Part shown: positions 9,641 through 18,315 of the stretch, piece by piece
Numbering within the stretch: the first letter of the stretch is position 1
How the letters are laid out: each line of letters starts with the position of its first letter
Assembly: GCA_003987725.1 (NCBI GenBank)
Contig: RXJH01000002.1
Location: forward strand, 348,461-412,460
Direction: 5' to 3'
DNA: 64,000 bases
From: Hyphomicrobium sp.
GTDB lineage: Bacteria > Pseudomonadota > Alphaproteobacteria > Rhizobiales > Hyphomicrobiaceae
Program-made: the position numbers and the translations under genes
Notes under the pieces: generated by a model
What the model saw: only the letters and a program-made list of their open reading frames with translations
Told to the model about the DNA's origin: nothing
The model's database searches: none

Positions 9641-10885
9641 TCAGAGAGACGCACCACTCACCTTGCAAATGCGCTTGTCTGCGGTTTCGCCAACGCTCGA
9701 ATATGGCAATGGGACCAGCGGCTCGGAATATTGATCGACGATGTCAAACATGCCGTCCGATCTTGCCTTGCCGATGCGTGGAGTGAGGAAAGAATGAAGG
9801 TTTTGCGGATCAATCGTAACTTTGCCCTGGGGCGCCTCAAAAGATATGCCGCCGGCTGCGCCCACGACCGCCTTCGAAGAGACGTCGCCAGCTTTTTCTG
9901 CGGCCATCGCCCACATGTGGACGCCGGTATAAACGGCTTCCATCGCGGCGTGCGTTACCGCATCAGCGCCAGCAAATTCCTTAAAAGCCTTCACGAAGGC
10001 TTTGTTCTGCGGAGTGTCTACCGTCTGGAAATAAGGCAGAGACACATAGCTGCCCTTCGCATATTCCGGGCCCATAGCCCGGACCTCAACCTCAGTCGTG
10101 GTTGAGGAGCACAGGGGCAGTTTCTCGAAGTCGTACCCCTGGTTACGAAGTTCGCGATAGAATGCGACGATGGAATCCCCGACTACGTTCGAGAAGATCA
10201 CGTCAGCGCCGCTCGAACCGATCTTGGCGACCATAGAAGCCCATTCGGTGTGACCGAGCGGGAGGTATTCGTCACCAACGACTTGCATTCCAATCTTTGC
10301 GCAAAGTGTTTTTGAGGTCTTGGCCATGCCGCGAGGGAATGCGTAGTCGGAGCCAACAATGAAGAGTTTATTTTTGCCAAGCTTGTTCTTCAGCCAAGGT
10401 ATGGAATTTTCGAGCTGTTGGTTGGGCACTGCAGACCCGGCGTAAAGAACGCTCTTCGAACATTCCTCGCCCTCGTACCAAGTAGGCCAAACCAACAATC
10501 CGTTACGCCGCTCTACGACGGGGAGCACAGCCTTCCGGCTTGCCGTCGTATAGCAGCCAAATATCACGGGCACCTCGTTCTCAATCGTCAGCTTGCGTGC
10601 TTTTTCACTGTAGGTCCTCGGTTCAGATGCCGGATCCTCGATGACCGGACGCAATTGTTTTCCGAGCACACCGCCTTTTGCATTGATCTCGGCGATCGCC
10701 ATCAGCGCGCATTGATTCATTGACTTTTCGACGATCGCGGTCGTGCCCGTTAGCGAGTAGAGAATACCGACAGGGATCGTGCTTTCGGCTTTGACCGCAC
10801 GAGAGTTCAGAATGGTTGGCGCAGCTAACCCTCCCGCAGCAACTCCCATAGCCTTGATAAATTGACGTCGATCGGGATTTTTCAT
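9641..10885 (-). CDS. urtA: Periplasmic urea/short-amide binding protein UrtA/FmdD-like
   Basis: A 414-residue type-1 periplasmic binding protein with a Tat-type leader (RRQFIKAMG then a hydrophobic stretch and AxA-like site). The mature part has the UrtA/AmiC/FmdD pattern: GILYSLTGT, AEINAKGGVLGKQL, GCYTTASRKAVLPV, and 'ISFEAPQGKVTIDP' near the end. Start: ATG at 10885 with AAGGA upstream; the longer frame enters the terminator hairpin. The family binds urea, formamide or acetamide; which one is bound here cannot be read from sequence. The leader hairpins 5' of it control its transcription. Confidence 0.9.
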   Translation of the reverse strand: MKNPDRRQFIKAMGVAAGGLAAPTILNSRAVKAESTIPVGILYSLTGTTAIVEKSMNQCALMAIAEINAKGGVLGKQLRPVIEDPASEPRTYSEKARKLTIENEVPVIFGCYTTASRKAVLPVVERRNGLLVWPTWYEGEECSKSVLYAGSAVPNQQLENSIPWLKNKLGKNKLFIVGSDYAFPRGMAKTSKTLCAKIGMQVVGDEYLPLGHTEWASMVAKIGSSGADVIFSNVVGDSIVAFYRELRNQGYDFEKLPLCSSTTTEVEVRAMGPEYAKGSYVSLPYFQTVDTPQNKAFVKAFKEFAGADAVTHAAMEAVYTGVHMWAMAAEKAGDVSSKAVVGAAGGISFEAPQGKVTIDPQNLHSFLTPRIGKARSDGMFDIVDQYSEPLVPLPYSSVGETADKRICKVSGASL

Positions 10886-10938
10886 TTTCCTTTTTCCCTC
10901 CCTGGTATCGCCGACTTTTTTGCGGTCTGCGAAAGCTG

Positions 10939-11023
10939 AAAAACAAAAAAGCCCACGCCCTCCCTGCAAAGGGAGGACGTGGGCTACATAGCCTTACGAT
11001 ACACGACGGCACTGTCGTGCATC
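10939..11023 (-). promoter_or_regulatory. ANTAR antitermination leader: two hexaloop hairpins, second one a terminator
   Basis: In the transcript (minus strand) the first hairpin spans 11023-10998: a ten-pair stem GATGCACGAC/GTCGTGTATC around the six-base loop AGTGCC. After a 13-base linker the second spans 10984-10951: a fourteen-pair stem around the six-base loop TTTGCA, followed at once by TTTTTTGTTTTT, i.e. an intrinsic terminator. Each stem has one G-U pair that would be A-C on the plus strand, so the structure belongs to minus-strand RNA. Known ANTAR targets are paired hexaloop stem-loops with A at loop position 1 and G at position 4; hairpin 1 fits both, hairpin 2 only G4. It lies between the ANTAR gene and urtA. 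Confidence 0.85.
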
Positions 11024-11067
11024 AGAAATGGAATCGCTCGTGTCCTGAGCGTTAGTTCATTTTGATA

Positions 11068-11676
11068 CTAGTCACCGCGCAGATTATTCGTCAATAGCGT
11101 GTGCGCTGCAATAATTGCGTCGGCAAGTTCATCCATCGACATCCGCTTCGCCATCGCCTGCTGCCTGATGCATTCGTAGGCGGCATCTTCGGTCAGTCCC
11201 TGGGTCTGCATTAAGATCTCCTTGGCGCGGAGAATCTGTTTGTTGCTTCGCAGACGGCGTTCCAACTTTCTGATGCGCTTGCTTGCGTTCTGCCGTTCGA
11301 GCCAAATCGCTCGTGTAATCATGAGGTTCGTCAGCAGGCCAAATGGTCTGATCGGCCGATCGATAAATCCGAGCGCACCGCACTCAAGAACGATCTGAAA
11401 TGTCGATGGATCTTCGAAGGATATCACCGCCAAAAGTGCCGGATCTAACGGCTCTACCGGTCGAAACAAATTTAGGATTTGCTCACGGCACGATGGTTCG
11501 ATCGCAATGATCACGACGGACGCCGTCGGACTAATCTGGTCCGGCAGTGGCCATGTGGCCTCACACATGCAGCCTATACGATTAAGGTGCTCGATAAGGA
11601 CTTTGCCCTCCGCATCAGGTGGATGAATCACCTGTACGCGCAATCCCTTCAAACTTTGAAGTAGCTCTTTGGACAC
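11068..11676 (-). CDS. AmiR/NasT-like ANTAR transcription antiterminator
   Basis: 202 residues. The N-terminal part (1-120) is a pseudo-receiver: it keeps the fold-like pattern but shows no phospho-acceptor Asp in the usual place. A coiled-coil linker follows (about 125-145, RIRKLERRLRSNKQILRAKEIL), then the ANTAR domain (about 140-195) with 'AKEILMQTQGLTEDAAYECIRQQAM'. AmiR binds nascent RNA and blocks a terminator when freed by its ligand-sensing partner. Here the partner gene is immediately upstream (nine bases apart) and the RNA target immediately downstream, so the whole switch is contiguous. Confidence 0.9.
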   Translation of the reverse strand: MSKELLQSLKGLRVQVIHPPDAEGKVLIEHLNRIGCMCEATWPLPDQISPTASVVIIAIEPSCREQILNLFRPVEPLDPALLAVISFEDPSTFQIVLECGALGFIDRPIRPFGLLTNLMITRAIWLERQNASKRIRKLERRLRSNKQILRAKEILMQTQGLTEDAAYECIRQQAMAKRMSMDELADAIIAAHTLLTNNLRGD

Positions 11677-11685
11677 CTTACCCCA

Positions 11686-12840
11686 TCATACATTGCAGTT
11701 GGACTGGGGCTCAGGGGCGTGCCAGCCGTCGCCTGAAGACGTTACAAAATAAACGTCAGGCCGGATTCGGTTTTCGGACTGCCATACAATCTCGAACTGC
11801 CCGGCTTCGTTTATCCGCGCAATGCGCGACCAAAGTTCGGTGTGGTGGTTGTCGGGATCGATGCGTATTCGCCCCTGAGGGGCCTCGAATTCCATACCCC
11901 GAAGGTGTTTCGCAATGAGCTCGGGATCGTCGTCTCCGGCCAGCGCAAGTGCTTTCGCGAAAAGATGAACCTGACAGTAAACAGCTTCGGCGCTCGATGT
12001 AATCGGTGCGCCAGCGCCAAATCGCTCTTTGAACGCCGCAACAAATCGACGTGCCTCGGGGCGATCTAGGTTTTCGAAAAACGACGCCGATGTCAGGTGG
12101 CCGGCAACAACCTCCGGCAGCACTTTTGCAACCTCGGCCTCGGTCATCGTCAGGCTCGCTATCGGCGTCTTACGCGCGTCTAGGCCCGCAGAATGGAAAC
12201 TTTCAAACAGCTGCTCCGATCCGAGTCCAACGACGGTCGATACTATGACATCCGGCACATGATTTTTTATGCTCCTGATGATTTTCTCAAAGTCCCTTGC
12301 CGTTGCTTCCACCGGAACATAGATCTCGTCTACGACTTGGCCGCCGGAGAGCTCCACAAGCTCCGAAATCACGCGATTGTACTCACGGGGGAACACGTAG
12401 TTTGAACCGACTAGTAAAAACCGGGTCCCGAACTTCTCGATGAGATATTTAGCTAGTGCGACAGCATTTTGATTAGCCGCGGCTCCGCCGTAGAAACATC
12501 GACTTGAGTACTCAAAACCCTCGTAAAACGTGGGGTAAAATAACAACCCTCGGAAAGCTTCGATCTGAGGAAGTACCACTTTCCTCTCTGACGACATGTA
12601 GCAGCCGAAGACAATGCGGACCTTGTCCTCTTTCAGCAGCCTGATCGCGTATTCCTGAAATTTTGGCGGTGAACAACCTGGATCATAATCGATAGCGCGC
12701 AGATTCCGGCCGAGAACTCCGCCAGAAGAGTTGATTTCTTCAATGGCCAGGAGTGCTGCATTCAGCTCCGACGTCTCTGCGCCCGCTGTGACACCTGTCC
12801 TGGAGAACAGGATGCCTATCTTCCATTCGCCTTCCGCCAC
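11686..12840 (-). CDS. AmiC-like cytoplasmic amide/urea sensor
   Basis: A 384-residue type-1 binding protein related to UrtA (9641) but without any signal peptide: it begins MAEGEWKIGILFSRTGVTAG directly with the first beta strand. That is the hallmark of AmiC, a cytoplasmic sensor that holds AmiR until an amide binds. Motifs include SELNAALLAIEEINSSGGVLGR, GCYMSSERKVVLPQ and 'MEFEAPQGRIRIDPDNHH'. The start is a GTG at 12840 with GGAAGG seven bases upstream. It is the first gene of the transport-urease operon. Ligand: urea or a short amide, inferred from the operon. Confidence 0.87.
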   Translation of the reverse strand: MAEGEWKIGILFSRTGVTAGAETSELNAALLAIEEINSSGGVLGRNLRAIDYDPGCSPPKFQEYAIRLLKEDKVRIVFGCYMSSERKVVLPQIEAFRGLLFYPTFYEGFEYSSRCFYGGAAANQNAVALAKYLIEKFGTRFLLVGSNYVFPREYNRVISELVELSGGQVVDEIYVPVEATARDFEKIIRSIKNHVPDVIVSTVVGLGSEQLFESFHSAGLDARKTPIASLTMTEAEVAKVLPEVVAGHLTSASFFENLDRPEARRFVAAFKERFGAGAPITSSAEAVYCQVHLFAKALALAGDDDPELIAKHLRGMEFEAPQGRIRIDPDNHHTELWSRIARINEAGQFEIVWQSENRIRPDVYFVTSSGDGWHAPEPQSNCNV

Positions 12841-13869
12841 AACCGCCTTCCAAGTCCATCAGTTATGTCACTGCGATACCGCGCTGGCACCGCTGAACAG
12901 CAACTTCCCATAGTCTTTCTACGATTTCAAACCCTGCTTTCCGCGTCTGACTTACACGCGGACGCGTACGACAGACGATTCTAACGCAAACTTAAAGCAT
13001 CTTCCGCATTGCCGCCGCCTGTCCCTCCTGCGCGGCAAGCACTCGAAAGCTTGAGCTGTTCGAGCAAATCGCGATCAGCCGGACACAGTGACAACTTCAC
13101 CAATTTGAAGGACAGACGCTAAATCGGCGAGACACTTTCTGTCGTGAGTGCCCGGTCTAGGTCGGGCGCCTAGTCGGCTTAAGTGACAAGAACGCACGGA
13201 GCATTGAGCGCTCGTGGAGTGTCAAACTGATCTGCATAGTATATCTGTTTTCTCGGCAAAGAAGACGTGTCGCGAGACCGCTAAATCCCAAAAGCCGACA
13301 GGCGGCGGAACGCGAGCGTACGCCCAGCCCAGATGATCATGTCCGCAGTCCGTCGTAAGCGGGCAAAGCTGCCTTATCCGTTTCGGGCCAGAACGGGACC
13401 TGATCGGATCGAAGGTGGATTTCCGGAGTCAGGATTTGGCGTTTCGTCAGCCGCACTCGCGCTTGCACGCTTTGCATTGGCCGGATGATGTCTAGCCAAA
13501 TACCTACCACGAGCTATCAATCGGTCATCCGACGTGTCGGAATGCCAATGAACCGCCTCCGCAATTATTCGTGCCGCATCGACGAGACACCGACCAGCAC
13601 GCCGCGACCGATGACATACTAGCGTTCGCGCACGAGCTAAGCCACGATCCGGCGCAAAGATTGCTTTGTCCCAGGAACGGACTCTTACCATGGCATTCAC
13701 CGACAGCTTGGAATGAAGCCGAAGCGCGCGGATCGGGATGGCGCAGAACAGCCCCGTCAGTCGTCGCGTAATCCACGCATCGCTGGACTTTCCGGAATAC
13801 TGGCGAAAGAACACGACAGCGAAATGGTCATCCAGTCCGGAGACTAGACAAAGAACTTCCAGTGAAATT
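12841..13869. other. Intergenic, no convincing gene
   Basis: About 1 kb between the sensor gene and the downstream hairpins of the porin. Reading frames of up to 146 codons exist on both strands (for example 13374-13814 minus) but they are Arg/Ser-rich, overlap one another and match no family I recognise. The right half could hold a decayed gene. The promoter of the 12840 operon should lie within the first 200 bases; I could not identify a clear sigma-54 or sigma-70 box. Confidence 0.5.
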
Positions 13870-13926
13870 GATGTGCAGCGCTTGCAGCGCGCTGCACATC
13901 ACGTAGCATCATTGCGCAATGATGCT
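13870..13926. repeat. Two adjacent perfect inverted repeats
   Basis: The first repeat (13870-13900) has twelve-base arms GATGTGCAGCGC / GCGCTGCACATC around seven bases. Five bases later a perfect 22-bp palindrome spans 13905-13926 (AGCATCATTG arms around CG). They sit 61 bp past the end of the porin gene at 13988. No T-run follows in either direction, so they may stabilise the porin mRNA 3' end or form a factor-dependent terminator, or be a REP-like element. Confidence 0.6.
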
Positions 13927-13987
13927 GGTTATCTGCTAGCCAGACAGAGAAAGTGCCAAGTGAATTTTTCACCGGGCTTTGCTCTTC

Positions 13988-15085
13988 TCAATATTGCAGC
14001 TGAACACCGAGCGAAAACGAGCTTATGGGTGCCAATCCGTCGCCTTTGTAGTCGGTCTCCGCGTACATCGCGGACAAACGCGCATCATGACCTTTGATGA
14101 TGTAGTTCACGCCGCCTTCCCAACGACTGATATCGTAGCCGCCGTCATTCCTATCCAAATTCTGATAGCGGACGATGGGCTGGAATTTGCCGATACCAAT
14201 CTCATAGGGGAGAAGATAGCTGCTCAAAAGGAAATACCCATTTCCGCTGACGAGCGGGGTCGGACGTCCATCGGTGTCATAGTGATAGTACGAACCCTCA
14301 AGCGTAAAGACGCCGCCGTCCAGCACCTTCTTCTGCATCAGGAAATCGAAGTTAAAGCCCGAATAATCACCGGGATTCGATGCCGTTCCGGTCGCGTCCG
14401 CTTGATATGTGCCAGACACGCCTATCGAAAGAATTTCCTTCGTGCCGTAGTAATCGCTCGCCAGATAGTAGCCCGGCTCCGGATCCCAGAAAGCGTAGCT
14501 CAAACGCGCAGAAAGCAGTGGGCTGTTGCCGTCAGCCGCAGATGCACAGGGGGAGTCACCATTGCAGCCTTGGAATGCACCGGCGGAGTAGCGAAATTTA
14601 CCACCGCCAGTTTGGCCCCAGACAGCGACGCCTTGATCACGCCCAAGCCAATAGGCGGGAAAATTCTGAACGAACGGAAAATCCCAAATGCCAAGGTAAT
14701 ACGCGCCCGATGAGTTTGCGCGGTCGCCCGGAGGCACGAAACGGCCGCCCCAGACATTGAAGTAATCATTGAATTCGAGACGAAGAATTGCGTCAAGGAT
14801 TCGCAGCTTATCAAGATCTCCATTGCTGGCGTGATCGAACTCCGTATCCAAAGTGAACCCGAGGATCTTGTTCGCTTGTCCGTTCACGTAGATTCTGGCG
14901 CTATCAAGCGTTGTATCGGAATCTCCATCCGTATCTCTAAATGTGGCTCTCAGCCCCGCGCCGACACTCAGCCAGGCATCATTGCCGAAATCCCATTTCT
15001 GTCCGGCAAAGGCTAGATTAGACCCAGCCAGCAGCGTCACGATAACCGCGCCAGCACAAATGTGCTTACCCTTATTGTCAAGCAT
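13988..15085 (-). CDS. FmdC-like outer-membrane porin
   Basis: A 365-residue OprO/P-like beta-barrel porin with a signal peptide (…GSNLAFA-G). It has alternating amphipathic strands, a DTDGDSD loop near the N-terminus and a C-terminal aromatic (…SFSLGVQLQY), as required for barrel assembly. The frame reaches a TTG at 15109; the ATG at 15085 has GGGGG six bases upstream and gives the shortest good leader. It is a paralogue of the partial porin at the left edge, and each porin lies at the distal end of one urea transport locus. FmdC-type amide/urea uptake is an inference from this context. Confidence 0.8.
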   Translation of the reverse strand: MLDNKGKHICAGAVIVTLLAGSNLAFAGQKWDFGNDAWLSVGAGLRATFRDTDGDSDTTLDSARIYVNGQANKILGFTLDTEFDHASNGDLDKLRILDAILRLEFNDYFNVWGGRFVPPGDRANSSGAYYLGIWDFPFVQNFPAYWLGRDQGVAVWGQTGGGKFRYSAGAFQGCNGDSPCASAADGNSPLLSARLSYAFWDPEPGYYLASDYYGTKEILSIGVSGTYQADATGTASNPGDYSGFNFDFLMQKKVLDGGVFTLEGSYYHYDTDGRPTPLVSGNGYFLLSSYLLPYEIGIGKFQPIVRYQNLDRNDGGYDISRWEGGVNYIIKGHDARLSAMYAETDYKGDGLAPISSFSLGVQLQY

Positions 15086-15481
15086 CCTCATCCCCCGTGT
15101 CGAGAGCAACGCCCTCAGCTACCGCTGTGGACAACGAGCGCTCTCGCAGTCCACGCCCCTTTCCGCCCCGGCACGCACCCCCGCGCTGGCTTGCTATTGA
15201 GTTGAATAGTCAAGCACCGAGTGTATTTAGGGATAAATGAGATATGAGGTTTATCAACCTACCCAATTAAATAGGTAGACCAATCAAAAGTCCGCAAGAA
15301 ATAGAGGAACGATTCAGACACGCTGAATAGGTTGCCCGCCTTCACGATAATTGAAGCTTGAATAAATAGATTCCGAAATGGACCTATCAGATATAATTTC
15401 CGGCAAAGGAAATCGCTGTTTGAGCCAATCTAAAAAATAACCCAATTAAAGCATTGCAATTCATCTATCGGATGTACGTCG
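15086..15481. promoter_or_regulatory. AT-rich intergenic region upstream of the porin with a dyad and repeated box
   Basis: The 396-bp stretch is much richer in A+T than its surroundings. It contains an inverted repeat CTACC-N10-GGTAG (15259-15278) and the 11-mer ACCCAATTAAA twice (15261-15271 and 15440-15450). These could be operators for the porin promoter, perhaps for the adjacent XRE protein. No gene is visible here. Confidence 0.45.
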
Positions 15482-15718
15482 TTACTCATCATAGGGAATA
15501 AAAAGAGTACTTAGCCCGATCTCAAGGGCTTGCGACAAGCGGCCGAGAGTCGTTAGCGAAGGTGAGATCACACCGTTCTCGATCTTGGAGAGCATACTGA
15601 GCGATACACCGCTGACGGTCGCCAGCTCGGCAAGCGTCATTTGACGGCTATTTCGAACCGCTTTGACCTCGCGTCCAATTCGCTTTTCCAGGGTTTCTCG
15701 ACGAACATTCACCGGCAC
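15482..15718 (-). CDS. Short XRE-family DNA-binding regulator (HTH only)
   Basis: 78 residues, almost all a Cro/C1 helix-turn-helix: 'MTLAELATVSGVSLSMLSKIENG' and 'PSLTTLGRLSQALEIGLSTLF'. Relatives of this type usually continue into a C-terminal cupin domain to about 190 residues; here a TAA follows 'PYDE' and no cupin is found downstream. It is the last gene of the second transporter operon, nine bases after urtE, and probably an autonomous repressor or a truncated XRE-cupin regulator of this locus. Confidence 0.82.
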   Translation of the reverse strand: MPVNVRRETLEKRIGREVKAVRNSRQMTLAELATVSGVSLSMLSKIENGVISPSLTTLGRLSQALEIGLSTLFIPYDE

Positions 15719-15727
15719 GTCCCACTC

Positions 15728-16432
15728 TCATCCGATCGCCAGATACCTCTGCGACACCTCCGGATCATCAAGATCCGATGGTTTCAGCGTAGCAACCGCG
15801 GCGCCTCTGTCCATAACAATGCAACGGTCTGCGACAGCTTGAATAAGATTTAGATTTTGCTCGACGATGATGATGGTCAGATTTTCTTCACGGCGCAGCC
15901 TTCGAATTGTGGATCCAATTTCCTGCACAATATTCGGCTGAATTCCCTCAGAAGGTTCATCCAACAACATAATCTGCGGAGCACCGACCAAAATACGGGC
16001 AATTGCGAGTTGTTGTTGTTCGCCGCCGCTCATTGAGCCAGCAGCTTGGGAAAGACGTTTCTTAAGGACAGGAAAGAACTCGAAAGCCCGGTCCAAGTTC
16101 GCTTCCCGGGAATTGCCGACGCCCATGCCGAGCATGAGATTTCCCTCAACCGTCAGCTTGGAGAATATGCCTCGTCCCTGCGGAACGTATCCAATTCCCA
16201 AACGCGCACGTACTGGAGGCGAGAGTGGGGTGATGTCACGGCTCATAAATTCGATCGTGCCACCGGACGTACGAATGTTACCAATTATGGTCTTCATCAA
16301 GGTCGTCTTGCCTACGCCGTTGCGTCCGATTACTGCAACGATCTCGCCTCGATCAACCGTCATGGAGAAGTCATTGATAATTCGTACGCTGCCGTAGCCC
16401 GATTTCAGGGAGGCAATATTAAGATGCTTCAT
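15728..16432 (-). CDS. urtE: ABC transporter ATPase UrtE-like, second locus
   Basis: LivF/UrtE-type ATPase of 234 residues: Walker A GRNGVGKTT, 'GYVPQGRGIFSKLTVEGNL', signature MSGGEQQQLAIARIL, Walker B IMLLDEPSEGIQPNIV. The GIQPN after the Walker B is shared with UrtE of the first locus. Twelve bases separate it from the upstream ATPase gene. Confidence 0.9.
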   Translation of the reverse strand: MKHLNIASLKSGYGSVRIINDFSMTVDRGEIVAVIGRNGVGKTTLMKTIIGNIRTSGGTIEFMSRDITPLSPPVRARLGIGYVPQGRGIFSKLTVEGNLMLGMGVGNSREANLDRAFEFFPVLKKRLSQAAGSMSGGEQQQLAIARILVGAPQIMLLDEPSEGIQPNIVQEIGSTIRRLRREENLTIIIVEQNLNLIQAVADRCIVMDRGAAVATLKPSDLDDPEVSQRYLAIG

Positions 16433-16444
16433 GATCGAGCTCCC

Positions 16445-17188
16445 CTAGGCAGCGCCAAGATAGATTCGCCGCACATCGTCGTTGGCGGCGATTTCGTCAA
16501 AGCTTCCTTGGGCAAAGAGCCTACCGTAGTGAAGGACGCTGACGTGGCCGTTGAGGCTACGAATAAAATCCATATCGTGCTCTATGACGACAACGGTTAC
16601 GCCGTGGCGATTGACGTTTGCGATAATGTCGGCCACTAGCCGCGTCTCCTCGACCGAAAGCCCAGCTGTCGGCTCGTCGAGAAGAATGAGCTGGGGTTGA
16701 GTTGCGAGTGACATCGCGATGGCGACGCGCTGCTGTTCGCCGTGAGATAGCTGTCGCATCAAGCGGTTTTCCGCCCCCAACAAATGGATGCGCGAGAGCA
16801 GAACCTCGGTCTGCTCGGCAATGTCCGCAACGCGATGTGTCCGTCGTAGAGCGATGAAGAGATTTTGCCCGACTGTCAGGTCACCGAAGAGGCGCAGATT
16901 CTGGAATTTGACGGAAAGACCAAGTCCGACGCGACGGAATGCTGGTAGCCTTGTGATATCGGCACCATTGTAGATGATGCGCCCTGATGTGGGCCGTTCG
17001 GTTCCGATCAGCGTTTTGAAAAACGTGCTTTTTCCGGCACCATTCGGGCCCAAAACGCAGTGCACCTCTCCTTTCTTTATGTCCATAGACAAGCCGTCGA
17101 GTGCATGGATGCCGCCATAATACTTGCGAACATCTCGCACTTCGAGGATCGATACTTTCCCTTCCCTTGTTTGCTCAACGGACTTCAT
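16445..17188 (-). CDS. urtD: ABC transporter ATPase UrtD-like, second locus
   Basis: 247-residue LivG-type ATPase with Walker A GPNGAGKST, 'GLGLSVKFQNLRLFGDLTVGQNL', signature LSHGEQQRVAIAMSL and Walker B LILLDEPTAGLSVEET. The frame reaches 17695 but the first 169 codons overlap the permease. The ATG at 17188 shares one base with the permease stop (TGATG), which fixes the start. Confidence 0.9.
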   Translation of the reverse strand: MKSVEQTREGKVSILEVRDVRKYYGGIHALDGLSMDIKKGEVHCVLGPNGAGKSTFFKTLIGTERPTSGRIIYNGADITRLPAFRRVGLGLSVKFQNLRLFGDLTVGQNLFIALRRTHRVADIAEQTEVLLSRIHLLGAENRLMRQLSHGEQQRVAIAMSLATQPQLILLDEPTAGLSVEETRLVADIIANVNRHGVTVVVIEHDMDFIRSLNGHVSVLHYGRLFAQGSFDEIAANDDVRRIYLGAA

Positions 17189-18309
17189 CACGCGATCTTC
17201 TCCTTCCAGGAATTTGGAGCTATTCGCGGCTTTCGCGCAATCATGCGACCGATGAAAGCCCCGAACTGGGCCACGATTCCATCGGGAGCAATGAGCATTG
17301 CGACGACGAGGATCAAACCCTGAATGAGAAGCGAAACTTCGCCGTATGGTGCAAGCTCTAGCGCAATCCAGCTCAGCAGCATGGTGCTGATCACCACGGA
17401 GGTGAGATCTTTTCGTCCACCGACCACGACCCAGATGACTACGAGAATATTCGGCGCGACACTGAAGCCGTCCGGATGAATGTAAGCGCCCCAAGCGGTG
17501 TAGAGGGCACCCGACAACCCCGCTATTGCAGCGGAAAGACAAAATACGGTGAGCTGAATGAGACGGATATCGTAACCCATTGTCTCCGTTCGATCGAGGT
17601 CTTCGCGGCAGGCAATGAGCTTGTAACCGAAGCTCGAATTTACGAGCCATCTGAGCCCCAGATAAACCAAGACGACGATGGCCAAGGTTAGCCAATAAAA
17701 ACCGATGCCCCGACCGTCAAAGACCCAGCTGTATTCGGCGAACCGGAATGTCAACGGCGGAACGCCAGGATCACCAGCGCCTGCGGGCTTCAGACCATTC
17801 ATTCCACCGAAAGCGGCCTTGCCGATCGCATAGAACGGATCGGCCGTCTGACGCATGAACAGCCCGAGCAACAAGGACACCACGAGCGTCAGGATCGCAA
17901 CGTAGACTCCCTGCAGCCGGCTGTAGAACATCATCGCGCCGAGGACAGCCGCGAATCCCACTGGCACAATTATCCCCGCGAGAATCGCGAGCTCGGTGTT
18001 GCCGCTGGATTGGATGAGATTTATCCCAGCAATACCGTAAGCATATCCGCCAATACAGTAGAACGATGCTTGCCCAAGACTCAAAATCCCGCCGTAGCCC
18101 CATATGAGACACAGGCTCATCGCGAGGATCGATGAGATCAAAATATTGCTGGCATTGATGATCTGATACCGCGACGCCAGCAACGGTAACGCAATCATCA
18201 ACGCTAAACCGATTGCCCAAACGACCCAAAAAAAAGCGCTATTGCCGAGCGTCTGCGGCCCATTGAGCCCGATGCCACGACCACACGCCAGACTTCTCTC
18301 GCCCCCCAT
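17188..18309 (-). CDS. urtC: ABC transporter permease UrtC-like, second locus
   Basis: LivM-type permease of 373 residues with about ten membrane segments. Family motifs are 'IWGYGGILSLGQASFYCIGGYAYG' and the cytoplasmic loop 'GYKLIACREDLDRTETMGYD'. It starts six bases after urtB of this locus ends. It is only distantly similar to UrtC of the first locus, so the two transporters probably prefer different ligands or affinities. Confidence 0.9.
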   Translation of the reverse strand: MGGERSLACGRGIGLNGPQTLGNSAFFWVVWAIGLALMIALPLLASRYQIINASNILISSILAMSLCLIWGYGGILSLGQASFYCIGGYAYGIAGINLIQSSGNTELAILAGIIVPVGFAAVLGAMMFYSRLQGVYVAILTLVVSLLLGLFMRQTADPFYAIGKAAFGGMNGLKPAGAGDPGVPPLTFRFAEYSWVFDGRGIGFYWLTLAIVVLVYLGLRWLVNSSFGYKLIACREDLDRTETMGYDIRLIQLTVFCLSAAIAGLSGALYTAWGAYIHPDGFSVAPNILVVIWVVVGGRKDLTSVVISTMLLSWIALELAPYGEVSLLIQGLILVVAMLIAPDGIVAQFGAFIGRMIARKPRIAPNSWKEKIA

Positions 18310-18315
18310 GAGTAC

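Noticed and set aside
12841-13000. A sigma-54 promoter before the sensor-ANTAR-urea operon.
   Set aside because: A TGGCAC occurs on the plus strand but without the matching downstream TGC at the right spacing, and on the wrong strand for the operon.
13374-13814. A 146-codon minus-strand frame in the 12.8-13.9 kb gap, considered as a transposase remnant.
   Set aside because: No DDE motif, no terminal inverted repeats and no recognisable family in any of the frames. I could not support it.
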